Counted from the first letter of the stretch, positions 1-6,356 are shown. The stretch is 7,066 bases of DNA from Burkholderiales bacterium (GCA_947371645.1 CANBQJ010000190.1:1-7066), one strand, 5' to 3'. Notes: generated by a model not told the origin, from the letters alone. Program-made: numbers and translations.

Positions 1-196
1 GGCTGGCGGCCACGGCCTTGCCTTGTGCCTGACGGGCCTGCAGCGCCGCTTCCCAGCCTTCGCCCAGCACATGGGCATACACATCGTCTTGCGCCAGCAC
101 GCGGCCGAACTCACCGCGCGGCACCAGGTCTAGAGGCCGCGCCACGGCCGTGGCCAGCAGGCGCGCGGGCGAGGTGGGCTGGATGTGGAGCTTCAT
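1..196 (-). CDS. Unidentified protein, N-terminal 65 codons only (runs off the left edge)
   Basis: An open frame begins with ATG at 194-196 (minus strand) and stays open to the window edge, giving 65 complete residues that start MKLHIQPTSPARLLATAVAR. It lies 10 bases downstream of the acyl ligase stop codon on the same strand and is therefore probably the next gene of the same operon. There is no clear Shine-Dalgarno sequence before the ATG, so translational coupling to the ligase is likely. Upstream in-frame codons offer no better start. The visible part has no signal peptide or membrane segment and is rich in Ala, Arg and Leu. I do not recognise the family. From context a dehydratase, thioesterase, hydrolase or acyl-CoA processing enzyme would fit, but nothing visible in the sequence decides this. 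Codon use (GC-rich third positions) agrees with a real gene. Confidence 0.6.
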   Translation of the reverse strand, partial: MKLHIQPTSPARLLATAVARPLDLVPRGEFGRVLAQDDVYAHVLGEGWEAALQARQAQGKAVAAS

Positions 197-206
197 GGGT
201 GCAGTG

Positions 207-1778
207 TCATACGCGCTTGGTCTGGCTGGCCCAATAGGGCTCACGCAGCTTGGGTTTTTCGACCTTGCCGGCCGCGTTGCGGGGGATGGCGTCGAGCTGC
301 AGGACCTGGGTGGGGCACTTGTAGCGCGCGAGGTGCTGGCGGCAGTGGGCGATGTAGACGCGCGGCTCGAAGGTCGCACCGGGTTGCAGGGCCACGAAGG
401 CCAGCACCTCCTCGCCCCAGGTTTCGTGCGGGATGCCGATGACGGCGCAGTCGGCCATGGCCGGGTGGGTCAGCAAGGCCAGCTCGATCTCGCGCGGGTA
501 GATGTTCTCGCCGCCCAGCACGATCATGTCTTTGGAGCGGTCGACAATGGTCAGGAAGCGGTGGTCGTCCAGGAAGCCGATGTCGCCCGTCCAGAACCAG
601 CCGTCGCGGTGTGAGGCCTTGGTGGCCTCGGGCAGGTTCCAGTAGCCGGGCGACACGCAAGCACCCCGCGCCAGCACCTCGCCCAGCTCGCCGGTGGGCA
701 CGTCCTGGCCTTCCGCGTCGACCACGCGCACCTGGGCGCCCAGCATCTCGCGGCCGGCCGACACCAGGCGGGCACGCGCGGCCGCACTGCCGTCCAGCAC
801 GTGGTCCTGCGGGCTCAGCACGGTGAGGATGCCGCCGGTTTCGCTCAAGCCATAGCCCTGCACGAAGCGGCAGCGCAGGCGCTCATGGGCCATCAGCAGG
901 GTCTGCTCGGGCATGGGCGCCGCGCCATACACCACGGTGCGCAAGGCAGGGAACTGCAAGCCGCTCAAGGACGGCTCGCTCAGCATCCAGCGCAACATGG
1001 CGGGCACCATCAAAGTCTGGGTGATGCCCTCGGTGGCCATGCAGCGGGCGGCGGCACCGGGCTCGAACTCGGGCAGCAGCCGGGCCGTCACGCTCAGGGT
1101 CATGCAGATCATGGTGGCCAGCAGGCCGCCCACATGGAACAGCGGCGTGACCTGCATGAACTTGTCTTGCCCCGGGCGCATGTCGAAGTCCTGGATCAGG
1201 CCGATGATGCCGGCCGACACGTTGGCGTGCGTCAGCAAGGCCCCCTTGGGACGGCCAGTGGTGCCGCTGGTGTAGACCTGGGCGAACTCGCTGGCATCTG
1301 ACAGCCGGGATGGCAGCGGCGGGTGCGCAGACCCATGCGCCGATGCGTGCGCCAGCATGGCGTCCAGCGAAGACCAGCCCTCGGGCGCTTCGTCCAGGGC
1401 CACCCAGTCGGTCACGCCGTCCACGTCCTGGCGCAGGCGGTCGATCTGCTGGGCAAAGGGCGCAGCGGCCACCACCATGCGGGGCGCAGCGTCTTTCAGG
1501 ATCCAGCTGAGTTCGGGCACGCTCAGGCGCCAGTTCAAGGGCACCACCACGGCGTCCAGGCTGGCCGCGGCCATGTAAATGGCCAGGTAGACCCAGCGGT
1601 TCTTGGCCAGCACGGCCACGCGGTCGCCCGCCGTCACGCCGGTGCCGTGCATCAGGGCGCACAGGCGGGCCACTTCCTGGCCCAGTTCGGCATAGTTCAG
1701 GCTGCGCTGGTCGTCCACCACCGCCGTGGTCTGGGGGTACAGGCGCACGCTGCGCCAGAAGGCGTCGTCGATCCTCAT
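207..1778 (-). CDS. AMP-dependent acyl-CoA/acyl-ACP ligase (ANL superfamily)
   Basis: This 523-residue enzyme should activate a carboxylic acid with ATP as an acyl-AMP and transfer it to CoA or to a carrier-protein thiol. The class I adenylate-forming core motifs appear in order: the P-loop YTSGTTGRPKG (residues 169-179), YGLSETGG (309-316), the WTGD motif (396-399), the hinge DRSKDMIVLGGENIYPRE (413-430), and NAAGKVEK (501-508) with the catalytic lysine K505. Length and motifs match free-standing fatty or aryl acid CoA ligases of the FadD type. There is no fused carrier or reductase domain and no membrane segment. The ATG start is supported by AAGGAG 8 bases upstream, right after the stop of the short-chain dehydrogenase gene (15-base gap). 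With a carrier protein and a ketosynthase III in the same run, it most likely supplies the starter acyl group. The substrate cannot be read from the sequence. Confidence 0.93.
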   Translation of the reverse strand: MRIDDAFWRSVRLYPQTTAVVDDQRSLNYAELGQEVARLCALMHGTGVTAGDRVAVLAKNRWVYLAIYMAAASLDAVVVPLNWRLSVPELSWILKDAAPRMVVAAAPFAQQIDRLRQDVDGVTDWVALDEAPEGWSSLDAMLAHASAHGSAHPPLPSRLSDASEFAQVYTSGTTGRPKGALLTHANVSAGIIGLIQDFDMRPGQDKFMQVTPLFHVGGLLATMICMTLSVTARLLPEFEPGAAARCMATEGITQTLMVPAMLRWMLSEPSLSGLQFPALRTVVYGAAPMPEQTLLMAHERLRCRFVQGYGLSETGGILTVLSPQDHVLDGSAAARARLVSAGREMLGAQVRVVDAEGQDVPTGELGEVLARGACVSPGYWNLPEATKASHRDGWFWTGDIGFLDDHRFLTIVDRSKDMIVLGGENIYPREIELALLTHPAMADCAVIGIPHETWGEEVLAFVALQPGATFEPRVYIAHCRQHLARYKCPTQVLQLDAIPRNAAGKVEKPKLREPYWASQTKRV

Positions 1779-1786
1779 GGGTGGGG

Positions 1787-1792
1787 CTCCTT
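1787..1792 (-). promoter_or_regulatory. Ribosome binding site of the acyl ligase gene
   Basis: The minus strand reads AAGGAG here, 8 bases before the ATG at 1776-1778 and one base after the TGA of the upstream dehydrogenase gene. It is the only strong Shine-Dalgarno sequence in the minus-strand run. The other genes in the run have weak or no such site and probably rely on coupling, so the ligase may be translated more independently. Confidence 0.75.
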
Positions 1793-1793
1793 G

Positions 1794-2579
1794 TCAGGGG
1801 TAGGGCTTCATGCCCAGCTCGATGCCGCCCGACACCGGCAGGCACACGCCGGTGACGTAGCTGGCCGCATCCGACGCCAGGAAGGCGATGACCTCGGCAA
1901 CCTCTTCGGCGGTGCCGTGTCGGCCCAGGGCAGCGCGGCCGGCCAGGGCCTGGCGCATGCCCTCGTTGACGCTCTCGCGTGTGCGCTCGGTGTCGATGAA
2001 GCCGGGCTCGACCAAGTTGCAGGTGATGCCGGCGCGGCCCGCCTCGACGGCCAGGCTGCGCACCAGGCCTTGCAGCCCGGACTTGGCGGCCGCATAACCC
2101 ACCTGCCCGTGTGCGCCCACTTGCCAGGCCGCCGAGCCCACGTAGACGATGCGGCCCCAGCCGCTGGCCTTCATGTGCGGGACGACCTGGCGGGCCAGGC
2201 GCAGGCCGCTCAGCAGCACGCTGTCCAGGGCCTGCCCCAAGGCCGCCATGGACACGTCCTGCAGCAGGCCATAGGGGGCGGGCTGCGCGGCGTTGTGCAC
2301 CAGCACGTCCACCTGGGGCGCGGCTTCGGCCAGGGCCAACCAGAAGGCTTCGTCGTGCAGGTCACCCGCCACGGCCTGGGCGCGTGCGCCTTGCGCTTGC
2401 AGCGCCGCCACGGTGCTGGCCAGCCGCTGTGCATCGCGCCCGGTGATGACCAGGTCGCAGCCGGCCCGGGCCAGTTGCAGTGCGGTGGCGCGGCCGATGC
2501 CGCGGCCAGCGCCGGTGACCAGGGCCACACGCGGCGTGGCCTGGGGCCTGGGCGGGTCCATGTTCAGGTGTTGCGCCAT
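1794..2579 (-). CDS. Short-chain dehydrogenase/reductase (FabG-like)
   Basis: This 261-residue classical SDR is predicted to reduce a keto group, or oxidise an alcohol, with NAD(P)H in the cytoplasm; a 3-ketoacyl-thioester is the likely substrate given its neighbours. The cofactor motif TGAGRGIG lies at residues 22-29, followed by D73 in AGDLHD. The structural motif usually written NNAG is HNAA here (95-98). The catalytic Ser149 (VGSAAW), Tyr162 and Lys166 (YAAAK) are present, as is the PGFIDTE segment (192-198). By eye, the helix-4 asparagine of the SDR tetrad seems replaced (DSVLLSG, 119-125). Its ATG overlaps the stop of the ketosynthase gene by one base (TGATG), which indicates translational coupling. 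There is no clear Shine-Dalgarno sequence. A second ATG at codon 7 is possible, but the overlap favours the first. Best fit is a ketoacyl reductase; a dehydrogenase acting on the final product is an alternative. Confidence 0.9.
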   Translation of the reverse strand: MAQHLNMDPPRPQATPRVALVTGAGRGIGRATALQLARAGCDLVITGRDAQRLASTVAALQAQGARAQAVAGDLHDEAFWLALAEAAPQVDVLVHNAAQPAPYGLLQDVSMAALGQALDSVLLSGLRLARQVVPHMKASGWGRIVYVGSAAWQVGAHGQVGYAAAKSGLQGLVRSLAVEAGRAGITCNLVEPGFIDTERTRESVNEGMRQALAGRAALGRHGTAEEVAEVIAFLASDAASYVTGVCLPVSGGIELGMKPYP

Positions 2580-3565
2580 CAGAACTGGTGCACCGCAGCG
2601 GCATACGTGATGCCCGCACCCACCGCATTGAGCAGCACCTTGCTGCCCGGCTTGATGCGGCCTGCGCGGCGGATTTCATCCAGCACGATGGCCACCGAAG
2701 CGCCCGCCGTGTTGCCATGGTGCATGACCTCGTTGACCACCTGGCGAGGCTCGAAACCCAGGGCCTGCGCGGCCAGCTCCACCAGCGGGCCATTGCCCTG
2801 GTGGGTGATGAAGAGGTCGATGTCCTTCACGCCCAGAACCGCGCGGGCCAGCGCCTGCTGGCTCACCTCGGTGGCCAGTTGCACGAAGATCTTGAAAATG
2901 TCGGCCTTCGGGTCGACGCGCAGGTAGTGCTCGCCGGCGGCCACGGTCTCTGCGGTGGCGGGGCGTTGCGCACCACCGGCGGGGATGTAGGCGCCCATGG
3001 CCTCTTGCGGCAGGGCACCGCACACGATGCTCAGCAGGCCGCCTTGCCCTTGATCAACCGGCTCCACCAGGGCGCAACCCGCGCCATCGGCGAACAGCAC
3101 CATCGAGCGGTGGTCCTTGGGGTTGAGGTAGCGGCTGCGGGCGTCGGCGCCGATCACCAGCACGCGGCGCGCACCCATCTGGATGGCGCCTGCGGCCATC
3201 TCCAGGCCATACAGAAAGCCCGAACAAGCAGCAGACACATCGAACGCCATGCAGCGCATGCCCAGCTTGCGCGCCACGATGGTGGCCGTTGAAGGGCTGG
3301 GCAGGTCGGGCGAGATGGTGGCCACGATGAGGCGGTCCACATCGCCAGGCTGCAAGCCCGCCTGCGCCAGGCAGGACTGGGCCGCACGCACAGCCAGGTC
3401 GGAGGTGGTCTCGTCCGGTTGCAGCCAGTGGCGGCTGCGGATGCCCGTGCGGCTGAAGATCCATTCGTCGTCGACCGTCAGGCCAAAGCGGGACACCAGC
3501 TGGTGGTTGTCCATCACCTGGGTGGGCGTGTAATGACCGGTGGCCGTGATGGCGACAGTTTGCAT
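2579..3565 (-). CDS. 3-oxoacyl-ACP synthase III (FabH-like ketosynthase)
   Basis: This 328-residue thiolase-fold enzyme should catalyse decarboxylative condensation of an acyl-CoA (or acyl-ACP) starter with a malonyl-type extender, giving a beta-keto thioester. The catalytic triad is visible: Cys114 in SAACSGF, His255 in ITHQGN and Asn285 in HHGNTAGAS, at spacings matching E. coli FabH. The N-terminal DEWIFSRTGIRSR (33-45) matches the FabH segment that contacts CoA, with W35 and R39 at the expected places. The C-terminal GAGITYAAAV replaces the usual GGGFTWG-like end. Length is standard. The start ATG has no evident Shine-Dalgarno sequence and lies 16 bases after the oxidoreductase stop. It sits with a dedicated carrier, ligase and two oxidoreductases, not with fabD/fabG/acpP, so a role in specialised acyl synthesis is more likely than housekeeping fatty acid initiation. 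A hydrolytic or ester-forming KSIII variant cannot be excluded. Confidence 0.92.
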   Translation of the reverse strand: MQTVAITATGHYTPTQVMDNHQLVSRFGLTVDDEWIFSRTGIRSRHWLQPDETTSDLAVRAAQSCLAQAGLQPGDVDRLIVATISPDLPSPSTATIVARKLGMRCMAFDVSAACSGFLYGLEMAAGAIQMGARRVLVIGADARSRYLNPKDHRSMVLFADGAGCALVEPVDQGQGGLLSIVCGALPQEAMGAYIPAGGAQRPATAETVAAGEHYLRVDPKADIFKIFVQLATEVSQQALARAVLGVKDIDLFITHQGNGPLVELAAQALGFEPRQVVNEVMHHGNTAGASVAIVLDEIRRAGRIKPGSKVLLNAVGAGITYAAAVHQF

Positions 3566-3581
3566 GGGGGTTCGGGTGGGG

Positions 3582-4625
3582 TCAGTGGTGAATCTCGACC
3601 GCGATCTTGCCCATGGTCTGGCGAGCGGCCACGCGGCGCTGGGCGTCGGCGACGTCCTGCAGGCCGATCACCTCGGTCACATAGGGGCGGATGCGGCCTT
3701 GCTCGATCAGCTTCCACGAGGCCACGGCTTCGGCATGCGTGAAGGTGTGCGAGCCCAGCAAGGTCAGCTGCTTGTTCCAGAGGTGGCGCAGGTCGATGCG
3801 GGCATCGAAGCCTTCGGTGGCGCCGCAGATCACCATGCGCCCGCCCCACACCAGAGAGGCCACGCCTTGCTGCCAGGTGTGGGCCCCGGCGTGGTCAAAC
3901 ACCACATCAACGCCCCGGCGGGCGGTGATGCGCTTGACCTCGTCGACCACATTGTCCACGTCGGCACGGATGACGTGGTCGGCGCCGAGTTCCTTGCACA
4001 GCTGGGCCTTGGCCTCGCTGGACGTGACCGCGATGGCCACGCCACCCATGGCCTTGACCAGCTGCACCGCGAACGAGCCCGTGCCCCCGCTGGCGCCAAA
4101 CACCAGCACCAGCTCGCCCGGCTGCACCTTGGCCCGCGTGACCAGCATGCGCCACACCGAGCCCAGCGCGCTGGTGGTGGCGGCCGCGTCCGTCCAGCTC
4201 ATGGTGGCCGGCTTGGGCAGGAGGTTGTGGGTGGGCAGGCAGGCGTACTGGGCAAAAGCGCCCCGGTTGGGCCCGGTCTGGAAGCCCCAGACCTGCATCT
4301 GGCGACACAGCAGCTCCTGCCCGCCCAGGCAGGCCGTGCACACCCGGCAGGACTCCATGGGGTAGACCACCACCTCGTCGCCCACGCTCAGGTGCCGCAC
4401 ACCGGCGCCCAGCGCCACCACGATGCCCGAGGCATCGGTGCCCGAGATGTGCGGCAAGGGCACCGACATGCCCGGCATGCCTTGCCTGGCCCAGATGTCG
4501 TTGAAGTTCAAGGACGAGGCCTTGATCTGGATGAGCGCCTGGCCCGGCCCCGGCTGCGGGTCGGGCACATCGCCGTACTGGAGCACCTCGGTGCCACCAT
4601 GCGTTTCGAAAAACAACGCCTTCAT
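3582..4625 (-). CDS. MDR-family zinc-binding oxidoreductase (quinone/enoyl reductase-like)
   Basis: This 347-residue medium-chain dehydrogenase/reductase should use NAD(P)H to reduce an activated C=C bond or a carbonyl. It has an N-terminal GroES-like fold followed by a Rossmann domain with GASGGTGSFAV at residues 177-187. Four cysteines in CRVCTAC...C (93, 96, 99, 107) form the structural zinc lobe of alcohol dehydrogenases. The catalytic-zinc GHE motif is replaced by GTD (62-64), and the usual first zinc ligand region reads LNFNDIW, as in zinc-independent quinone or enoyl reductases. I chose the ATG at 4623-4625 (MKALFFETHGGTEVLQ) because that is where family similarity begins; an 18-codon upstream extension to 4679 looks like spacer sequence. 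A weak GAG lies a few bases before this ATG. It stands at the head of the tight part of the operon, so an enoyl-thioester reductase role is plausible; a simple quinone or aldehyde reductase is the alternative. Confidence 0.87.
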   Translation of the reverse strand: MKALFFETHGGTEVLQYGDVPDPQPGPGQALIQIKASSLNFNDIWARQGMPGMSVPLPHISGTDASGIVVALGAGVRHLSVGDEVVVYPMESCRVCTACLGGQELLCRQMQVWGFQTGPNRGAFAQYACLPTHNLLPKPATMSWTDAAATTSALGSVWRMLVTRAKVQPGELVLVFGASGGTGSFAVQLVKAMGGVAIAVTSSEAKAQLCKELGADHVIRADVDNVVDEVKRITARRGVDVVFDHAGAHTWQQGVASLVWGGRMVICGATEGFDARIDLRHLWNKQLTLLGSHTFTHAEAVASWKLIEQGRIRPYVTEVIGLQDVADAQRRVAARQTMGKIAVEIHH

Positions 4626-4698
4626 CTTGCTCGCCCTGGTCTGAATCGTTACTGCTGCACAGCCTGATGCCCCAAGCATGGGCGCGGTTCAGGCGCTT

Positions 4699-4738
4699 GC
4701 CCTGTCTGCAGGGCTGGCGTCCATGCGTTGTGGACGCC
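4699..4738. other. Two adjacent hairpins between the carrier and oxidoreductase genes
   Basis: Two perfect inverted repeats stand side by side in the 147-base spacer 4626-4772. The first is GCCCTG / CAGGGC (4699-4704 and 4709-4714) with a 4-base loop. The second is GGCGTCCA / TGGACGCC (4716-4723 and 4731-4738) with a 7-base loop. Neither is followed by a clear T-run in the direction of minus-strand transcription; on the plus strand the second is followed by CCTTTGT. They could attenuate transcription, stabilise or process the mRNA between the carrier and the oxidoreductase, or bind a regulator. The rest of the spacer shows no gene and no convincing promoter. Confidence 0.5.
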
Positions 4739-4772
4739 CCTTTGTGGTCAACGTGATGTCATGGCGCCTGAC

Positions 4773-5009
4773 TCAGGCCACCTTCGCACCCGCCTTGCTC
4801 AGCAAGAGCCCATGCAGGTCGGCCACCACCTCGCAGGCCAGCAAATCATCAGAAGACAGGGTCACGCCAAAACGCGCGCCCACCGCCGTCGAGAAAGACA
4901 CAAAGGCCAGTGAGTCCCAGCCGTCCAGGGTCTTCAGCACGGTGTGTGGGTGGATGCTGCCCGGTATGCTCTGGGTGGCATCTTCGAGGTCGGTGATCCG
5001 GCCTTGCAT
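4773..5009 (-). CDS. Free-standing acyl carrier protein (phosphopantetheine attachment)
   Basis: This 78-residue protein, the usual ACP size, carries the attachment motif GWDSLAF, with Ser33 as the predicted 4'-phosphopantetheine site at the start of helix 2. The following stretch to FGVTLSSDDL and the hydrophobic C-terminal helix (VVADLHGLL) fit the four-helix ACP fold. It would carry the acyl or malonyl chain for the ketosynthase III and the reductases downstream. Its ATG at 5007-5009 is the only ATG in the frame. A TTG at 5076-5078 would add 23 very hydrophobic residues, but those codons lie antisense to the start of the divergent acyltransferase gene and lack a ribosome site. No Shine-Dalgarno sequence is evident for the ATG either, so the exact start is uncertain. 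It begins a minus-strand run separated from the next gene by 147 bases and may be cotranscribed with it. The sequence around the serine resembles specialised-metabolism carriers more than housekeeping AcpP. Confidence 0.85.
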   Translation of the reverse strand: MQGRITDLEDATQSIPGSIHPHTVLKTLDGWDSLAFVSFSTAVGARFGVTLSSDDLLACEVVADLHGLLLSKAGAKVA

Positions 5010-5041
5010 GCAAAAAAACTCGATGAGCAAAAAACAGGCGA
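5006..5041. promoter_or_regulatory. AT-rich divergent start region with GCATGC palindrome and repeated A-tracts
   Basis: This is the most AT-rich stretch in an otherwise GC-rich window. GCATGC (5006-5011) holds an ATG on both strands: the carrier start on the minus strand and a possible upstream start of the acyltransferase on the plus strand. GCAAAAAA occurs twice in direct orientation, at 5010-5017 and 5027-5034, 17 bases apart. The A-tracts may bend the DNA or form part of overlapping divergent control elements. I could not assign convincing -35/-10 pairs to either gene, so promoters may lie inside the opposing coding sequences. Confidence 0.4.
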
Positions 5042-6354
5042 TGAACCACAGCACCACCAGCACACGCACATGGGTCAAAGCAGGTGTGCCCAGCGGCCCT
5101 CATGACCTGACAGGGTTGGACCTGAGGGTAGGCCACACCTACAACTCATGTCTACTGGTGTATCCCCAAGGTCTGGACAGCCAGGCCCTCAGACAGTCGC
5201 TGCAAAAGACCTTGCAGGCCTACCCCCCGTTCACGGGGAGGCTGCAACGCGACGGGCGAAATCGCGTGTTCATCGATGCGTCCGATGCGGGGGTGCGCTT
5301 CGATGTGATCCAGCACGCCAAACCTTTGCCCCAGTACGACATCGACCACCCGGTCAACCAGGCCGTCAAGACCTACATGCCTGCGGTGGCACCCTGGAAG
5401 GTGGTCAACCACCCCCAGCCCCTGTTCATGGTGGCCGTGCACCAGTTCAGTTGTGGCGGGGCCATCATGGCCTATGGCACCTGTCATTCACTGGCCGATG
5501 GCAACGCCACCTGGGCCTTTTTGCAAGACTGGGCGCGCGTGCACCAGGGCCAGCCCATCACGCCACCGGAGCTGGGCCGCAAAGCCCTGATCGACGCTTG
5601 CGACGCCCAGCGCACACGCCCCTACACACAGCAATACGTGCTGGAGTTGAGCCTGCGCACCCGCCTGGGCCTGATGGGCCGCATGGCCTGGCAGCACTTC
5701 ACCACCATGACCCGCTGGAGCCGACGCCTCAGCCGTGCGCAGGTGGCCGCCTGGCGCGAAGCAGCACGCAGCGAACTGGGTGAGCAGGCGCAATTGCCTT
5801 CCGCACACGAGCTGCTGATGGGCTGGTGCATGCAAGCCTTGTCCGCCCAGATGCCGGGCACCGGCGAGCGCTTCCTGGGCCAGGTCTGCGACATGCGCTT
5901 TCGCGACCTGCCCGGCCTGCCACGCACGTACTTCGGCAACGCCATCGGGCACGACCTGCTGGCGCTCCAGCCCCAGGCCCTGGCCCAAGCCAGCCTCACG
6001 CAAGCCGCGCTCATGTGCCGCATGCCCTTCGAGCGCAACACGCCCGATGACCTGCAGAGCTACCTGGGCCTCATGGCGCGCCACCTGGACACCCGCGACA
6101 ACCACACCCTGTGGGTCAAGGGCATCGTGAAGTGCCTGGACACCGGCATCATCCTGAACAACTGCGCTCACCTGGCCATGTACAAGATGGACTTTGGCAA
6201 CGGCCCGCCCACCTGGTTCGACTTCGACCGCGCGCCCTACCGCATGCTGGTGCTCATGCCCACGCCAGACCGCAACGGGGCGTTCGATGTGCACCTCACC
6301 GCCCGGCGGCACGAGGTGGCCGCCCTGGAGGCCGCAGCCGCAAACTGGCTTTGA
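5023..6354 (+). CDS. BAHD-superfamily acyltransferase
   Basis: This 443-residue protein should transfer an acyl group from a CoA or carrier thioester to an alcohol or amine. The signatures of the plant/fungal BAHD transferase family are all visible in order: [12 protein letters not shown] (29-40); a [11 protein letters not shown] segment (64-74; plant form fyPlAGRl); FSCGG (142-146); the catalytic HSLADG (H155, D159, G160), matching Hxxx[13 protein letters not shown] then YFGNAI (290-308); and DFGNG (390-394) in place of DFGWG. Length matches the family (about 430-460). There is no signal peptide or membrane segment. Start codons at 5008, 5023 and 5041 are all possible and none has a good Shine-Dalgarno sequence; 5023 is a compromise, and similarity only begins near residue 17. 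The frame is open much further upstream, to 4678, but that part is antisense to the carrier gene. It diverges from the carrier-protein operon, suggesting it acts on that operon's acyl product. An NRPS condensation or PapA-type enzyme is less likely given YFGN and DFGxG. Confidence 0.87.
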   Translation: MSKKQAMNHSTTSTRTWVKAGVPSGPHDLTGLDLRVGHTYNSCLLVYPQGLDSQALRQSLQKTLQAYPPFTGRLQRDGRNRVFIDASDAGVRFDVIQHAKPLPQYDIDHPVNQAVKTYMPAVAPWKVVNHPQPLFMVAVHQFSCGGAIMAYGTCHSLADGNATWAFLQDWARVHQGQPITPPELGRKALIDACDAQRTRPYTQQYVLELSLRTRLGLMGRMAWQHFTTMTRWSRRLSRAQVAAWREAARSELGEQAQLPSAHELLMGWCMQALSAQMPGTGERFLGQVCDMRFRDLPGLPRTYFGNAIGHDLLALQPQALAQASLTQAALMCRMPFERNTPDDLQSYLGLMARHLDTRDNHTLWVKGIVKCLDTGIILNNCAHLAMYKMDFGNGPPTWFDFDRAPYRMLVLMPTPDRNGAFDVHLTARRHEVAALEAAAANWL

Positions 6355-6356
6355 TC

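Noticed and set aside
1323..2927. A 534-codon open frame on the plus strand
   Set aside because: It is antisense to the ligase, SDR and ketosynthase genes, which carry clear catalytic motifs. The translation is low-complexity, rich in His, Gln, Gly and Ala, as expected from the reverse complement of GC-rich coding DNA.
207..3565. OleABCD-type long-chain olefin cluster (KSIII-like, ligase-like and SDR genes together)
   Set aside because: The ligase has the normal thioester-ligase motifs, no OleB-type hydrolase is visible, the ketosynthase aligns with FabH by length and motifs, and a carrier protein is present, which Ole systems do not need.
3540..4667. A 375-codon open frame on the plus strand
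   Set aside because: It is antisense to the MDR oxidoreductase, which has well-supported cofactor and zinc motifs; the antisense translation shows no family signature.
4678..5022. Upstream extension of the acyltransferase frame by 115 codons
   Set aside because: It lies opposite the carrier protein gene and shows no family features. BAHD similarity begins after about residue 17 of the 5023 start, and the total length would exceed the family norm.
5010..5078. Hydrophobic N-terminal extension of the carrier protein (possible membrane anchor) from a TTG codon
   Set aside because: The start would be TTG without a ribosome site, the segment overlaps the divergent gene's start region, and the 78-residue form already has the full ACP length. 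It is kept only as a remote alternative.
5023..6354. Reading the acyltransferase as a free-standing NRPS condensation domain
   Set aside because: It has CHSLADG rather than HHxxxDG, and the YFGN and DFGxG motifs plus the N-terminal YPPFTGRL segment are BAHD hallmarks.
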